Of a stretch of DNA of 64,000 nt, positions 30,921-40,356 are shown one piece after another. This stretch comes from Pseudomonas jinjuensis. Lineage in GTDB: Bacteria; Pseudomonadota; Gammaproteobacteria; Pseudomonadales; Pseudomonadaceae. A program made the position numbers and the translations under genes. The stretch spans positions 105,297 to 169,296 of the forward strand of contig NZ_FNIJ01000015.1 in the NCBI RefSeq assembly GCF_900103845.1. The letters run 5' to 3'. Numbering within the stretch: the first letter of the stretch is position 1; every line of letters begins with the position of its first letter. The notes beneath the pieces were generated by a model. That model ran no database searches, was not told the origin of the DNA, and saw only the letters and a list, made by a program, of their open reading frames with translations.

Positions 30921-32582
30921 ATGGCCGAGGGCAACAAACGCCGCATCCCGCAAATCGGTTCGACAGCCCTGGTGCTGCTGTTTTCCCTGGCGCTGGTGCT
31001 GCTCTACAACTTCGCAACCTGGAAGGCGCTGGATGCACTGGTGCCCTTGCAGGGCCTGCATCGCGCGGCGTTCTTCGCCTCCTTCGGGGTGTTCCTCTGG
31101 GCCGCCTTCAGCCTGCTGCTGACGCTGTTTTCCTTCCGTCCGACATTGAAACCGGTGCTGACGCTGGTTGCGCTGTGCTCGGCGGCAGCGGCCTATTTCA
31201 TGAACAACTACGGCATCGCCATCGACACGGTGATGGTGCAGAACGTCTTCGAGACCAACCCCGGCGAGGCCGGCGCGCTGCTCAGCGCGAAGCTGGGCGG
31301 CTACCTGCTGCTGCTCGGCGTATTGCCGGCGGCGCTGGTCTGGTGGCTGCCGGTGGTCTACCGGCCGTTCCTGCGCGGCTTGTTGAACAAGGCGCTGGTG
31401 ATCACCGGCTGCGTGCTGGTGGTGGCGGTCGTGGTGGGCGGCTTCTATTCGACCTACGCGCCGATCTTCCGCGAAGAGGACAGGCTGACCCATTTCATCA
31501 ACCCGACCAACTACATCTACGCGGTCGGCAAGTTCGCCCGGCAGCACCTGCGCACCCCGGAGAACCTGGTGGTGCAGCCCATCGGCGAGGACGCGGTGAT
31601 GAGCGCCAAGGCGCAGCAGCGGGCGCGCAAGTCGCTGACGATCCTGGTGGTCGGCGAGACCGCGCGGGCCGACCACTTCTCCCTCAACGGCTATGCCCGC
31701 GAGACCAATCCGCAGCTGAAGCAGCTCGACATCCTCAACTTCACCCGCGTGCATTCCTGCGGCACGTCCACGGCGGTATCGGTGCCGTGCATGTTCTCCA
31801 TGTTCCCGCGCGAGGACTACAGCGACCGCAAGGGCAAGACCTACGAGGGCCTGCTCGACGTGCTGCAGCGCGCCGGGGTGCAGGTGCTCTGGCTGGACAA
31901 CAACAGCGACTGCAAGGGCACCTGCCTGCGCGTGCCGCACCGGGATATCCCGAAAAGCCAGCCCGGCCCCTTCTGCGACGGCAGCAACTGCCTGGACGAG
32001 GCCATGCTGCAGGACCTGCAGGCCTACATCGACAGCCTGCAGGGCAACGCCCTGATCGTCCTGCACGCCGACGGCAGCCACGGTCCCGAGTACTTCCAGC
32101 GCTATCCGAAGGCCATGGAGCGCTTCACCCCGGTGTGCCGGACCAACCAGCTGGGCAGTTGCAGCCGGGAGGAACTGGTCAACGTGTACGACAACACCAT
32201 CCTCTATACCGACCACTTCCTGGCCAGGGTCATCGAACTGCTGCAGCGCAACCAGGAGCGCTTCGACACCTCGATGCTCTACGTTTCCGACCACGGCGAA
32301 TCGCTCGGCGAGAACGGCATGTACCTGCATGCCGCGCCCTACGCCATCGCCCCGGAAGCGCAGACCCACGTGCCCATGGTGATGTGGTTCGCCCCGCGCA
32401 CCCTGGCCGACCAGGGCATCGCGCGCGGCTGCCTGCAGGCCAAGGCGGACGAGGCCGATCTCAGCCACGACAACCTGTTCCATTCGCTGCTCGGGCTGTT
32501 CCAGGTGCATACCGGCGTGTACCAGCCGAAGCTGGATGTGTTCCATTCGTGCCGGCTGAGCATGACGGCGGAGCAGGGGTGA
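30921..32582 (+). CDS. eptA: Lipid A phosphoethanolamine transferase
   Basis: 553 residues. Five N-terminal helices (to about residue 180) precede a periplasmic alkaline-phosphatase-fold domain. Active-site residues match EptA/MCR: Glu246 (VVGETARADHFS), nucleophile Thr284 in CGTSTAVSVPCMFSM, and SDHGESLGENGMYLH for zinc. Six or more paired cysteines (CKGTC, CDGSNC, CRTNQLGSC) form the disulfides typical of the family. It would add phosphoethanolamine to lipid A in the inner-membrane outer leaflet and lower polymyxin binding. SD GAGGAG precedes the ATG. It is a chromosomal copy in a conserved context, with no mobile element beside it. Confidence 0.93.
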   Translation: MAEGNKRRIPQIGSTALVLLFSLALVLLYNFATWKALDALVPLQGLHRAAFFASFGVFLWAAFSLLLTLFSFRPTLKPVLTLVALCSAAAAYFMNNYGIAIDTVMVQNVFETNPGEAGALLSAKLGGYLLLLGVLPAALVWWLPVVYRPFLRGLLNKALVITGCVLVVAVVVGGFYSTYAPIFREEDRLTHFINPTNYIYAVGKFARQHLRTPENLVVQPIGEDAVMSAKAQQRARKSLTILVVGETARADHFSLNGYARETNPQLKQLDILNFTRVHSCGTSTAVSVPCMFSMFPREDYSDRKGKTYEGLLDVLQRAGVQVLWLDNNSDCKGTCLRVPHRDIPKSQPGPFCDGSNCLDEAMLQDLQAYIDSLQGNALIVLHADGSHGPEYFQRYPKAMERFTPVCRTNQLGSCSREELVNVYDNTILYTDHFLARVIELLQRNQERFDTSMLYVSDHGESLGENGMYLHAAPYAIAPEAQTHVPMVMWFAPRTLADQGIARGCLQAKADEADLSHDNLFHSLLGLFQVHTGVYQPKLDVFHSCRLSMTAEQG

Positions 32583-32871
32583 GGGGCGTCCCAGGGAACG
32601 CCCAGTAGCCATGGTTCCCACGCTCCTGCGTCTGGCCGCGGAGAAGCGTAGGGTGGATCAGTTCCATCGTTCCACCAACCGGCCACGCCAATGGTGTCCT
32701 CTTCGTAGGAGCCAGCTTGCTGGCGATCCGCTGTCCACTCTTGAACGACGAAGCCGCCGGGAAGAATGGCTATCGCCAGCAAGAACTAGGCGTCCCCCTG
32801 CTCCTACGAAAGCGTGCATTTCCGTAGGGTGGATGGAAAAGCGTGATCCACCCCAGGTACGGCCCGACGAA
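32583..32871. repeat. Repeat-packed intergenic region (families A, B and C)
   Basis: This gap holds no gene. Visible are a family C piece (ATGGTTCCCACGCTCCTGCG, 32611-32630), a family B end (GTAGGGTGGAT, 32648-32658), a family A element bounded by GTAGGAGCC and GCTCCTAC (32705-32817), and a second family B copy (32824-32853, GTAGGGTGGAT...ATCCACCC). The order suggests repeated insertion of one element into another. Confidence 0.75.
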
Positions 32872-32902
32872 AAAAAGCCCGGGCGACATGCCCGGGCTTT
32901 TT
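32872..32902 (-). terminator. Bidirectional intrinsic terminator between eptA and the stress protein
   Basis: A 13-bp perfect stem (AAAAAGCCCGGGC and complement, 5-base loop) gives a T-run on both strands, seven T on the minus strand, 17 bases after the universal stress protein stop. Confidence 0.9.
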
Positions 32903-32918
32903 GTTGCTTGCCAGATAG

Positions 32919-33374
32919 CTACTTGTCGCCCCGCACCAGCAGCACCGGCCGGTTGCTCACCCGGATCAGCCCTTCCGCCACGCTGCCCAGCATCAGCCGG
33001 CGCACGCCGCGGCGGCCGTGGGTGCCCATGACGATCAGGCTGGCATTGCAGGTCTCGGCTTCCACCTCGATGCGCTCGGCGATTTCCTCGCTGGCGCGTT
33101 CCTGGCAGACGCGGTCGAAGGTCGCCTTCACGCTGTGTCCGGCAACCTTTTCCCGGGCCTTGGCCAAGGTGTCGTCGGCGGCTTTCAGGGCCGCTTCGCG
33201 AAGGGGTTCGGGGTTGTAGTAGACGGCATAGTCGGGCAGGTGGCGAAGAGGGCTGTCGACGATGGTGATGACGCGCAATTCGCCGCCGCTCAGTTCCGCG
33301 AGCTTGACCGCTTCTGCCAGGGCGCGGTCGGAAACCGCACTGCCGTCCACCGCTACCAGAATGCGTTCGTACAT
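32919..33374 (-). CDS. Universal stress protein (UspA family)
   Basis: 151 residues, single Usp domain. MYERILVAVDGSAVSDRALA opens it and the ATP-binding motif G-2x-G-9x-G(S/T) is seen at VMGTHGRRGVRRLMLGSVAEGL, so it is of the nucleotide-binding type. In P. aeruginosa the homologous gene (from memory PA3309) is induced in anaerobic survival; no Anr box is evident in the short gap before this gene. The longer frame extending upstream is a shadow of rapA. Confidence 0.92.
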   Translation of the reverse strand: MYERILVAVDGSAVSDRALAEAVKLAELSGGELRVITIVDSPLRHLPDYAVYYNPEPLREAALKAADDTLAKAREKVAGHSVKATFDRVCQERASEEIAERIEVEAETCNASLIVMGTHGRRGVRRLMLGSVAEGLIRVSNRPVLLVRGDK

Positions 33375-33547
33375 GATGTTTCCCCTCGGTATGTAATTGG
33401 TGTAGGAAAACTCTAGCTCGCCCTGAGGGGAACGCACTTGAGCAAAATCAACCGTGCCGGGGTGGATGAGCCTTTCCCTGGCGCCAGCAGGACAGAAGCC
33501 GCGGCGGTTGCCCGGCGCGGCTTCTGCTGGAGCGGGAAGGCCGGAAC

Positions 33548-36394
33548 CTAGCCGGCGACCAGTATGCGGATCGCCTCCAGGCGCAGCGAGGCCTTGTCCA
33601 GCAGCTCCAGGCTCTGGTCGCGCTGCTTGCGCAGGGCTTCCAGCTCGCTGTCGCGGACGCTCGGATTGACCTCCTTGAGGGCGGTCAGGCGCGCGAGTTC
33701 CTCGTCGAGGCTGGCGACCAGATGCTGGCGCGCCTTCTCCACGCGCTCGGCGTGGCGCGGCAGGACCTTGCTCTCGCCGATGGCGAACTGCTTGGCCAGC
33801 GCGTCGCGCTGGGCCTGGACGAACTTGTTGGCGCTGCTGCGCGGCACGCTTTCCAGCTGGTCGTTGAGGGTCTCGAAGGCCACCCGGGCGCTCAGGTCGT
33901 TGCCGTTGGCGTCGAGCAGGCAGCGCAGCGTCGCCGGCGGCAGGAAGCGGCCCAGCTGCAGCGAGCGCGGCGCCACCGCCTCGCTGACGAAGAGCAGTTC
34001 CAGCAATACGGTGCCGGGCTTGAGCGCCTTGTTCTTGATCAGCGCCACCGAGGTGTTGCCCAGCGAGCCGGACAGCACCAGGTCCATGCCGCCCTGCACC
34101 ATGGGGTGTTCCCAGGTGAGGAACTGCATGTCCTCGTGGGCCAGCGCCTGGTTGCGGTCGTAGGTGACGGTCACGCCTTCGTCGCTGCCCAGCGGGAAGC
34201 TGGCGTCGAGCATCTTCTCGCTCGGCCTGAGGATCAGGGCGTTCTCCGAGTGGTCCTCGCTGTCGATGCCATAGGTATCGAACAGCTTCTCCATGTAGAT
34301 CGGCAGGGCGAACTGGTCGTCCTGTTCCTCGATCTCCGCCACCAGCGCCTCGCCTTCGCCGGCGCCGCCGGAGTTCAGCTCCAGCAGGCGGTCGCGACCG
34401 CTGTGCAGCTCGGCTTCCAGGGCTTCGCGGGCGGCGCGGCCCTCTTCGAGCAGCGCTTCCCATTCCTTGTCGTCAGCGCTTTCCATCAGCTGCAGCAGGC
34501 GTGAGCCGAAGCGGTGCTGCAGGGCGTTGCCGGTGGGGCAGGTGTTGAGGAAGGCGTTCAGCGCGTGGTGATACCACTGGAACAGGCGTTCCTGCGGACT
34601 GGTCTCCAGGTGCGGGACGTGGATCTGGATGGTGTGGCGCTGGCCGATGCGGTCGAGACGGCCGATGCGCTGCTCCAGCTGGTCCGGATGCGCCGGCAGG
34701 TCGAACAGCACCAGATGGTGGGAGAACTGGAAGTTGCGGCCTTCGCTGCCGATTTCCGAGCAGATCAACACCTGCGCGCCGAATTCCTCGTCGGCGAAGT
34801 AGGCCGCGGCGCGGTCGCGCTCGAGGATGCTCATGCCTTCGTGGAACACCGTGGCCGGGATGCCGGAGCGCAGGCGCAGGGCGTCTTCCAGGTCGAGGGC
34901 GGTTTCCGCGTGGGCGCAGATCACCAGCACCTTGTACTGCTTGAGCATCTTCAGGGTGTCGATCAGCCACTCGACGCGCGGGTCGAAGCGCCACCAGCGG
35001 GTGTTCTCGTCGCCTTCCTCGACCTGCTCCTGGAAGCTCACTTCCGGATACAGGTCGGGGTGCTCGCCGATCGGCAGCTCCATGTATTCCACCGGGTTCG
35101 GCAGCGGATAGCTGTGCAGCTGGCGCTCGGGGAAGCCCTGCACGGCGGCGCGGGTATTGCGGAACAGCACGCGGCCGGTGCCGTGGCGGTCGAGCAGCTC
35201 GCGGACCAGGCGCGCGCGGGCGTCTTCATCGCCGCTTTCCACGGCGGCCAGCAGTTCGTCGCCGGCGGCGCCGAGGAAGCCATGGATGGCCGCGCGGGCG
35301 TCCGGGGAGAGGCGGCCGTGGTCGATCAGTTCCTGCACGGCTTCGGCCACCGGGCGGTACTGGCTGCTTTCGTTGCGGAAGGCTTCCAGGTCGTGGAAAC
35401 GGTCCGGATCGAGCAGGCGCAGGCGCGCGAAGTGGCTGTCCAGGCCAAGCTGTTCCGGCGTCGCGGTGAGCAGCAGGACGCCCGGGATCACCTGGGCCAG
35501 CTGTTCGACCAGCTGATATTCGCGGCTGGCCTTTTCCGGATGCCAGACCAGGTGATGGGCCTCGTCCACCACCAGCAGGTCCCAGCCGGCGGCGAACAGG
35601 GCGTCCTGGGCGCGCTCGTCTTCCCGCAGCCATTCCAGCGCCACCAGGGCGAGCTGGCTGTCCTCGAAGGGGTTGCTGGCGTCGCTTTCGACGAAGCGCT
35701 CGCGGTCGAACAGCGCGACTTCCAGGTTGAAGCGCCGGCGCATCTCCACCAGCCACTGGTGCTGCAGGTTTTCCGGCACCAGGATCAGCACGCGGCTGGC
35801 GCGGCCGGAGAGCAGCTGGCGATGGATCACCAGGCCGGCCTCGATGGTCTTGCCCAGGCCCACTTCGTCGGCGAGCAGGACGCGCGGGGCGATGCGGTCG
35901 GCCACTTCGCGGGCGATGTGCAACTGGTGGGCGATCGGCTGGGCGCGGGCGCCGCCAAGGCCCCAGAGGGACGACTGCAGCAGGCGGGTGCGGTGTTCCA
36001 GGGTGTAGTAGCGCAGGCGGAACCAGGGCAGCGGGTCGATCTGCCCGGCGAACAGGCGGTCGCTGGCGAGGCGGAACTGAATGAAGTTGGACAGCTGGGT
36101 TTCCGGCAGTACGCGGACTTCGTTGTGCGCGTTGATGCCGCTGTAGACCAGCAGGCCGTCGGCTTCCTCGACCTCGCGGACGGTCATCTTCCAGCCTTCG
36201 AAGTGGGTCACCTCGTCGCCGGGAGCGAAGCGCACGCGGGTCAGCGGGGCGTTGCGTTCGGAGTACTGGCGGGTATCGCCGGTCGCGGGATAGAGCACGG
36301 TGAGCATCCGGCCATCCAGCGCCAGGATGGTTCCCAGCCCGAGCTCGGCCTCACTGTCGCTGATCCAGCGTTGACCCGGTTGATACTGCGCCAT
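33548..36394 (-). CDS. rapA: RNA polymerase-associated ATPase RapA (HepA)
   Basis: 948 residues, near the usual 950-968. N-terminal Tudor-like domains ([20 protein letters not shown], residues 1-110) are followed by the SWI2/SNF2 ATPase: Walker [33 protein letters not shown] box, TATPEQ, and in lobe 2 [36 protein letters not shown] and [11 protein letters not shown]. The C-terminal third is the RapA-specific region. It binds RNA polymerase and helps recycling after termination. The ATG at 36394 follows GGGAGGTG; the frame upstream of it is non-coding. Confidence 0.95.
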   Translation of the reverse strand: MAQYQPGQRWISDSEAELGLGTILALDGRMLTVLYPATGDTRQYSERNAPLTRVRFAPGDEVTHFEGWKMTVREVEEADGLLVYSGINAHNEVRVLPETQLSNFIQFRLASDRLFAGQIDPLPWFRLRYYTLEHRTRLLQSSLWGLGGARAQPIAHQLHIAREVADRIAPRVLLADEVGLGKTIEAGLVIHRQLLSGRASRVLILVPENLQHQWLVEMRRRFNLEVALFDRERFVESDASNPFEDSQLALVALEWLREDERAQDALFAAGWDLLVVDEAHHLVWHPEKASREYQLVEQLAQVIPGVLLLTATPEQLGLDSHFARLRLLDPDRFHDLEAFRNESSQYRPVAEAVQELIDHGRLSPDARAAIHGFLGAAGDELLAAVESGDEDARARLVRELLDRHGTGRVLFRNTRAAVQGFPERQLHSYPLPNPVEYMELPIGEHPDLYPEVSFQEQVEEGDENTRWWRFDPRVEWLIDTLKMLKQYKVLVICAHAETALDLEDALRLRSGIPATVFHEGMSILERDRAAAYFADEEFGAQVLICSEIGSEGRNFQFSHHLVLFDLPAHPDQLEQRIGRLDRIGQRHTIQIHVPHLETSPQERLFQWYHHALNAFLNTCPTGNALQHRFGSRLLQLMESADDKEWEALLEEGRAAREALEAELHSGRDRLLELNSGGAGEGEALVAEIEEQDDQFALPIYMEKLFDTYGIDSEDHSENALILRPSEKMLDASFPLGSDEGVTVTYDRNQALAHEDMQFLTWEHPMVQGGMDLVLSGSLGNTSVALIKNKALKPGTVLLELLFVSEAVAPRSLQLGRFLPPATLRCLLDANGNDLSARVAFETLNDQLESVPRSSANKFVQAQRDALAKQFAIGESKVLPRHAERVEKARQHLVASLDEELARLTALKEVNPSVRDSELEALRKQRDQSLELLDKASLRLEAIRILVAG

Positions 36395-36619
36395 GGACAC
36401 CTCCCGAAAAAAGCCGGCTATGGTAACGGAACACGCGGCTTTCAGCGACGGTTGTGCGCTGGCCGAAACGTCCGAGAACCGCTGCGGGCTTGTCGTTGAT
36501 TGCCTGTGTGGGCCGACAGGCCTGCAGGCCGGGAATCCCGTCGAAAGCGTAGAAAAGTGTAGCGAGCCGGGGCCGGAACGAAGCCCGGCACCCGATCCGC
36601 CTGACCAGAGGAAGGAAGC

Positions 36620-36874
36620 ATGCTGCAACCCATTCCCGGCGTGATGCCGGCGACCGCCCAGCAGGACGTGCCGAAGCCGCGTCCGGATGTACCGCCGGTC
36701 GCCCCGCCGCAGGCCGGCGTCGGCAGCAGTGGCGTGGGTTCGGATGAGCACGCGCCGGTGGCCGACCGGCGGCGCCGGCAGCGGCCGGCGGGGGCGATGG
36801 ATGAGGCGGAAGACGACGTGGAAGAGTTGGGAGAGGCGCCGCGCAAGGGGCAGTGGATCGATATCGAGTGCTGA
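36620..36874 (+). CDS. Small proline-rich conserved protein
   Basis: 84 residues behind a good SD (AGAGGAAGGAAG). A Pro/Val/Ala-rich first half (about residues 4-35) leads to an Arg cluster (DRRRRQRP), an acidic stretch ([10 protein letters not shown]) and a conserved-looking end GQWIDIEC. Similar small Pseudomonas proteins exist and are sometimes mislabelled aspartate-semialdehyde dehydrogenase; nothing in this sequence supports that enzyme. Probably disordered. Function unknown. Confidence 0.6.
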   Translation: MLQPIPGVMPATAQQDVPKPRPDVPPVAPPQAGVGSSGVGSDEHAPVADRRRRQRPAGAMDEAEDDVEELGEAPRKGQWIDIEC

Positions 36875-36916
36875 TGCGGGGCATACTCGCAGTCGTTGCC
36901 CCCGGTGGTTCTTGCG

Positions 36917-37516
36917 ATGCTGTTTTCCGACGCCCCGATCATCCTTCCCGACGCGGACATCCGCCTGATTCCGCACTGGTGTTCCGTCGCCACGGCGGGG
37001 GACTGGTTCGAGCGGCTGGTGGCGGAAACGCCCTGGGAGCGACCGAGCGTTCGCCTTCACGGGCGCGACTATCCGGTGCCGAGGCTGGTCGCCTGGTATG
37101 GCGATCCCGAGGCGACCTATCGCTATTCCGGTCTGGTGCATCGGCCGCTGCCCTGGACGCCGCTGCTGGGGGAGATCCGCGCGCGGGTGGTGGAAAGCGT
37201 CGGCCAGCCGCTCAACGGCGTGCTGCTCAACTACTACCGCGATGGCCGGGACTCGATGGGCTGGCACAGCGACGACGAGCCGGAGCTGGGGCGCAATCCG
37301 CTGGTGGTTTCGCTCAATCTCGGCGGCACGCGGCGTTTCGACCTGCGCCGCAAGGGCGACACGGCGATCGAATGTTCCCTGGAACTGGGAGCGGGTTCGC
37401 TGCTGGTCATGTCCGGCGCAACGCAGCATTATTGGCAGCATCAGGTAGCCAAGACCCGCCGCGCGGTGGCGCCTAGACTGAATCTGACCTTTCGCCTGGT
37501 GCATTCCCTGTCATGA
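36917..37516 (+). CDS. AlkB-type Fe(II)/2-oxoglutarate dioxygenase
   Basis: 199 residues. The iron ligands are His117 and Asp119 (GWHSDDE) with His175 (HYWQHQV); the 2-oxoglutarate region has Arg187 and Arg193 (RLNLTFR). [13 protein letters not shown] and the [15 protein letters not shown] beta segment resemble ALKBH2/3-type demethylases. Predicted role: direct reversal of N-alkyl lesions on DNA or RNA. Alternative starts at 36896 (TTG) and 36905 (GTG) are possible. It overlaps a small basic-tailed gene by four bases. Confidence 0.88.
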   Translation: MLFSDAPIILPDADIRLIPHWCSVATAGDWFERLVAETPWERPSVRLHGRDYPVPRLVAWYGDPEATYRYSGLVHRPLPWTPLLGEIRARVVESVGQPLNGVLLNYYRDGRDSMGWHSDDEPELGRNPLVVSLNLGGTRRFDLRRKGDTAIECSLELGAGSLLVMSGATQHYWQHQVAKTRRAVAPRLNLTFRLVHSLS

Positions 37517-37674
37517 GCAACGACGACAAGCTGATCGACCTGAACGCCGAACGTAACAAGCGCATCCACGACGTGCACGAACAACGTCTGCAGGAGGTGC
37601 GCCAGGCCTTCGAGAAGGCGCTGCCGATGGGCAAGCCGGGCAAGAAAGGCAAAGGCAAGCCGAAGAAGCGCTGA
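37513..37674 (+). CDS. 53-residue protein coupled to the AlkB-type gene
   Basis: The ATG overlaps the AlkB-type stop as ATGA. The protein begins [20 protein letters not shown], continues as a charged helix to about residue 37, and ends in a Lys/Gly-rich tail (KPGKKGKGKPKKR) that could bind nucleic acid. It is below usual size cutoffs. Codon use (GC-rich third positions) is like that of the neighbours. No family recognised; a partner of the dioxygenase is a reasonable inference from coupling. Confidence 0.65.
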   Translation: MSNDDKLIDLNAERNKRIHDVHEQRLQEVRQAFEKALPMGKPGKKGKGKPKKR

Positions 37675-37741
37675 TCCTCCTCCCTCTGCCGCGGAACGCC
37701 GGTTTCCGCGGCCTCCCGCCGCATCCCCTCATTTGCCGCAC

Positions 37742-37755
37742 TTGATCTGGATCAG
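37742..37755. promoter_or_regulatory. Anr/FNR-type box, upstream copy
   Basis: TTGATCTGGATCAG matches the TTGAT-N4-ATCAA consensus at nine of ten positions. It lies exactly 50 bases before the second, perfect box, about five helical turns away. Confidence 0.7.
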
Positions 37756-37791
37756 TGCAGAGACCGCTGCCGATCCAGGCCCATGGCCCAG

Positions 37792-37805
37792 TTGATACAG
37801 ATCAA
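37792..37805. promoter_or_regulatory. Anr/FNR-type box of the ccoM promoter
   Basis: TTGATACAGATCAA is a perfect FNR/Anr palindrome. A -10-like TAATCT (37827-37832) puts the start of transcription near 37839-37840, so the box is centred at about -41.5, the class II activation position. This predicts induction at low oxygen through Anr. Confidence 0.82.
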
Positions 37806-37876
37806 TATTCACATCCCCGCCGCCGGTAATCTGAACCCATCTTCAAAGAGCAGATGAGCAACAGAGGGCCGGTACC

Positions 37877-37984
37877 ATGTTCATTGACGAAGTGGTTCTC
37901 GCAGGTGTCATCACCGTAGGTCTGATGATCGTCTTCTGCGGCGGGGTTGGATATTTCATCTGGAAGGATTCGCATCGGCACTGA
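37877..37984 (+). CDS. ccoM: cbb3-type cytochrome oxidase small subunit CcoM
   Basis: 35 residues, too short for most gene finders. A single membrane helix spans about residues 6-29 (VVLAGVITVGLMIVFCGGVG), followed by YFIWKDSHRH. Length, the YFIWKD end and membrane topology fit CcoM, the accessory subunit found in the Pseudomonas stutzeri cbb3 oxidase, which helps assembly and stability. Regulation fits too: an Anr box at -41.5. It lies alone, far from any ccoNOQP genes, and ends in a strong terminator. Recognition rests on memory of the family. Confidence 0.78.
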   Translation: MFIDEVVLAGVITVGLMIVFCGGVGYFIWKDSHRH

Positions 37985-38024
37985 CCGGTAATCCTCCCGG
38001 ATACACAGAGCACGCAAGGCACTT

Positions 38025-38053
38025 CGGGCGACTTAAGGTCGCCCGTTTTTTTT
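38025..38053 (+). terminator. Intrinsic terminator of ccoM
   Basis: CGGGCGAC-ttaag-GTCGCCCG, an 8-bp perfect stem, is followed by eight T. It lies 40 bases after the ccoM stop. Confidence 0.93.
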
Positions 38054-38159
38054 GTGCGCGAAAAAGCTGGAACAGGTATCGTTAGCTGGCTAATAATGTT
38101 TGCCACATGCTGCCACGCTTGACCATTCTGAATATTCCTAGCCACCTTCGGGAAATCGC

Positions 38160-40148
38160 GTGCGACCCTCGCTGCAGGCCTTCCTTGCGCCGGATCCACT
38201 GGCGCTCAAGTTCGCGGTAAAGACCCTCCTGGCGGGCGGCCTGGCGCTCTGGTGCGCCTTCCGGTTCGATCTGGACCAGCCGCAATGGGCGCTGATGACG
38301 GTATTCATCGTCTCCCAGCCGCTCTCCGGCATGGTGATCGCCAAGGGTATCTTCCGCCTGCTCGGCACCCTGGTCGGGACGGCGATGGCGGTGGTGATGA
38401 TCGCCCTGTTCGCCCAGACGCCCTGGCTGTTCCTGCTCGCCATTTCCCTCTGGATCGGCCTCTGCACCGCCGCGTCCACCACCCTGCGCAACCACGTTTC
38501 CTACGCCTTCGTGCTGTCCGGCTATACGGTGGCGATCATCGGCCTGCCGGCGACCCTGCAGCCGCTGGGCGTGTTCGACCAGGCCGTGGCGCGCTGCACG
38601 GAGATCTGCCTGGGCATCCTCTGCGCTTCGTTCGTCAGCGCGACGCTCTGGCCGCGGCGGGTGGAAGCCAACCTCGACAGGCAGGCCCGCGCCACCTGGC
38701 TGGCCGGGATGCAGGCGGCGCGCAGCGAGATCGGCGAGCAGACGCGCGAGGCCAGGAGCCTGCTGGCGGCGCTGGGCAAGATCGTCGAGGTCGACGTGCA
38801 GCGCGATCACGCCTGGTTCGAGGGCTATCGCGGACGGCAGCGGTCCCGGGCGCTGCGGGTATTGTCGCGGGACCTGCTGAGCCTGCTGCGCACGGCCAGG
38901 GGCGTCGCCCGCCAGCGCACCCTGCTGGAAGAAGCGGACGCCCGCTGGCTGCAACCGTGGATCGACGAACTCCAGGCCTGTCTGGAAAACCCGCGGACCG
39001 CCGAGATGCAGGCATTGCGCGAGCGCCTCGCGGCGGCAGCCAGGGACGAGAACCTGCCGAACGACCTGCGCTACTGCCTGGCGCGCTGCAGCGTGCTGCT
39101 GCGCAAGGCGGTCGATGCCGAGCGCAGCGTGCAGGCGGTGGCGAGCGGCGAACTCGATGCCAGCGCCCCGGGCAACCTGTCCTGGCACCGCGACTGGCTG
39201 ATGGCGCTGTTCTCTGGCGGGCGCAGCGCGCTGGCGCTGCTCTGCATGTCGGTGTTCTGGATGGCCACCGCCTGGCCGGGAGCGATCGGCGGGATGCTGC
39301 TCACCGCGGTGATCTGCAGCCTGTTCGCCGGACGCGACAATCCTGCCGCCCTCGGCATGGCCTTCCTGCGCGGCATCCTCTATGCGATCCCCGCGGCGGC
39401 GCTGGTCACCCAGTGGCTGCTGCCGCAGTGGAACGGCTTTCCGCTGCTGTGCATGGCCCTCGGCGTGCCGCTGTTCTTCGGCGCGCTGGGCATGGCGACG
39501 CCAGCGCTGGCCGGGGTGGCGACTTCCTTCGCCATCCACTTCATCACCCTGGTGGCGCCGCGCAACCAGATGCACTACGACCTCGCCGCCCTGCTCAATT
39601 CCGCCCAGGGCGTGCTGATCGGCGTGGGCAGCGCGGTATTGCTGTTCCGATTGCTCAGCCTGCCGCCGCACTGGCTGAGCCGGCGCCTGATCGAGGCCAC
39701 CTGCATCGACCTCGGCCGGCTGACCCGGCGGCCCCTGGCGCAGGCGGAGAACTGGTTCGGCGGACGCATGGCCGACCGCCTGATCCGCCTCGCCCGGCAC
39801 TACACGCTGTTGCCGGAAAGCGGCCAGCAGCGCTGGCAGGATGGCCTGCTGGCGCTGGACCTGGGCAACGAGCTGATCCACCTGCGCGCCTGCCTGGCCG
39901 GTGCGCGGGGCGTCCTGCGCAAGGCGCGCGAGCGATTCCTCGGCAATCTGGGCGATATTCTCGAAGCGGGACCGGGCGAAGGGCGCGAGCGGCAGCTGGA
40001 GGCAATCTGCCTGGACCTGGAAAAGGCCCTGGACGCCGACCGCGCCGGCCAGAACGAGCCCAATCGCCTGGCCCGCGCGGCGCTCGTGCAAATGCGCCGG
40101 ACCTGGCGCCAGTGGTGCCTGCCGGAGGAACGCCATGGGGCTGCATGA
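38160..40148 (+). CDS. FUSC-family inner-membrane efflux protein (AaeB-like)
   Basis: 662 residues with a GTG start. Two blocks of membrane helices (about 15-165 and 360-500) flank cytoplasmic helical regions, the FUSC/AaeB layout. ALMTVFIVSQPLSGMVIAKG near residue 45 is typical. With the small DUF1656 protein and the HlyD-type fusion protein that follow, it makes an AaeXAB-like pump for aromatic acids or similar compounds. The 3' end overlaps the next gene by 14 bases. A start slightly upstream cannot be excluded; no strong SD precedes the GTG. Confidence 0.88.
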   Translation: MRPSLQAFLAPDPLALKFAVKTLLAGGLALWCAFRFDLDQPQWALMTVFIVSQPLSGMVIAKGIFRLLGTLVGTAMAVVMIALFAQTPWLFLLAISLWIGLCTAASTTLRNHVSYAFVLSGYTVAIIGLPATLQPLGVFDQAVARCTEICLGILCASFVSATLWPRRVEANLDRQARATWLAGMQAARSEIGEQTREARSLLAALGKIVEVDVQRDHAWFEGYRGRQRSRALRVLSRDLLSLLRTARGVARQRTLLEEADARWLQPWIDELQACLENPRTAEMQALRERLAAAARDENLPNDLRYCLARCSVLLRKAVDAERSVQAVASGELDASAPGNLSWHRDWLMALFSGGRSALALLCMSVFWMATAWPGAIGGMLLTAVICSLFAGRDNPAALGMAFLRGILYAIPAAALVTQWLLPQWNGFPLLCMALGVPLFFGALGMATPALAGVATSFAIHFITLVAPRNQMHYDLAALLNSAQGVLIGVGSAVLLFRLLSLPPHWLSRRLIEATCIDLGRLTRRPLAQAENWFGGRMADRLIRLARHYTLLPESGQQRWQDGLLALDLGNELIHLRACLAGARGVLRKARERFLGNLGDILEAGPGEGRERQLEAICLDLEKALDADRAGQNEPNRLARAALVQMRRTWRQWCLPEERHGAA

Positions 40149-40344
40149 AATGGGCTGGGGTGGGGTCTACCTGAGCCCGCTGTTCATCTATGCGCTGGTC
40201 GCCCTGGGGCTGACCGTGCTGGTCCGCATGCTGATGCAGCTGACCCCGCTCGGTCGCTGGATCTGGCACGAAGCCCTGTTCGACTGTGCGCTGTTCCTGC
40301 TGATCCTCTGTGCCATTACCTGGAGCCTCACCGGAGGCGGATAA
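40135..40344 (+). CDS. DUF1656 small membrane protein (AaeX-like)
   Basis: 69 residues with two helices (about 12-36 and 47-65). GGVYLSPLFIYALVALGLTV is the DUF1656 signature. SD CCGGAGGAA precedes the ATG inside the FUSC gene. AaeX-like proteins accompany FUSC/HlyD pumps; their role is unclear. Thirteen bases separate it from the fusion-protein gene. Confidence 0.88.
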   Translation: MGLHEMGWGGVYLSPLFIYALVALGLTVLVRMLMQLTPLGRWIWHEALFDCALFLLILCAITWSLTGGG

Positions 40345-40356
40345 GGAGAATTGCCG

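Noticed and set aside
30921..32582. Acquired mcr-type colistin resistance gene
   Set aside because: Catalytic residues are shared by all EptA enzymes; GC content and neighbours are chromosomal, and no IS or plasmid gene is adjacent.
30852..32621. Long minus-strand frame across eptA
   Set aside because: Same low-complexity His/Gln/Val/Gly composition; eptA on the plus strand has intact catalytic motifs.
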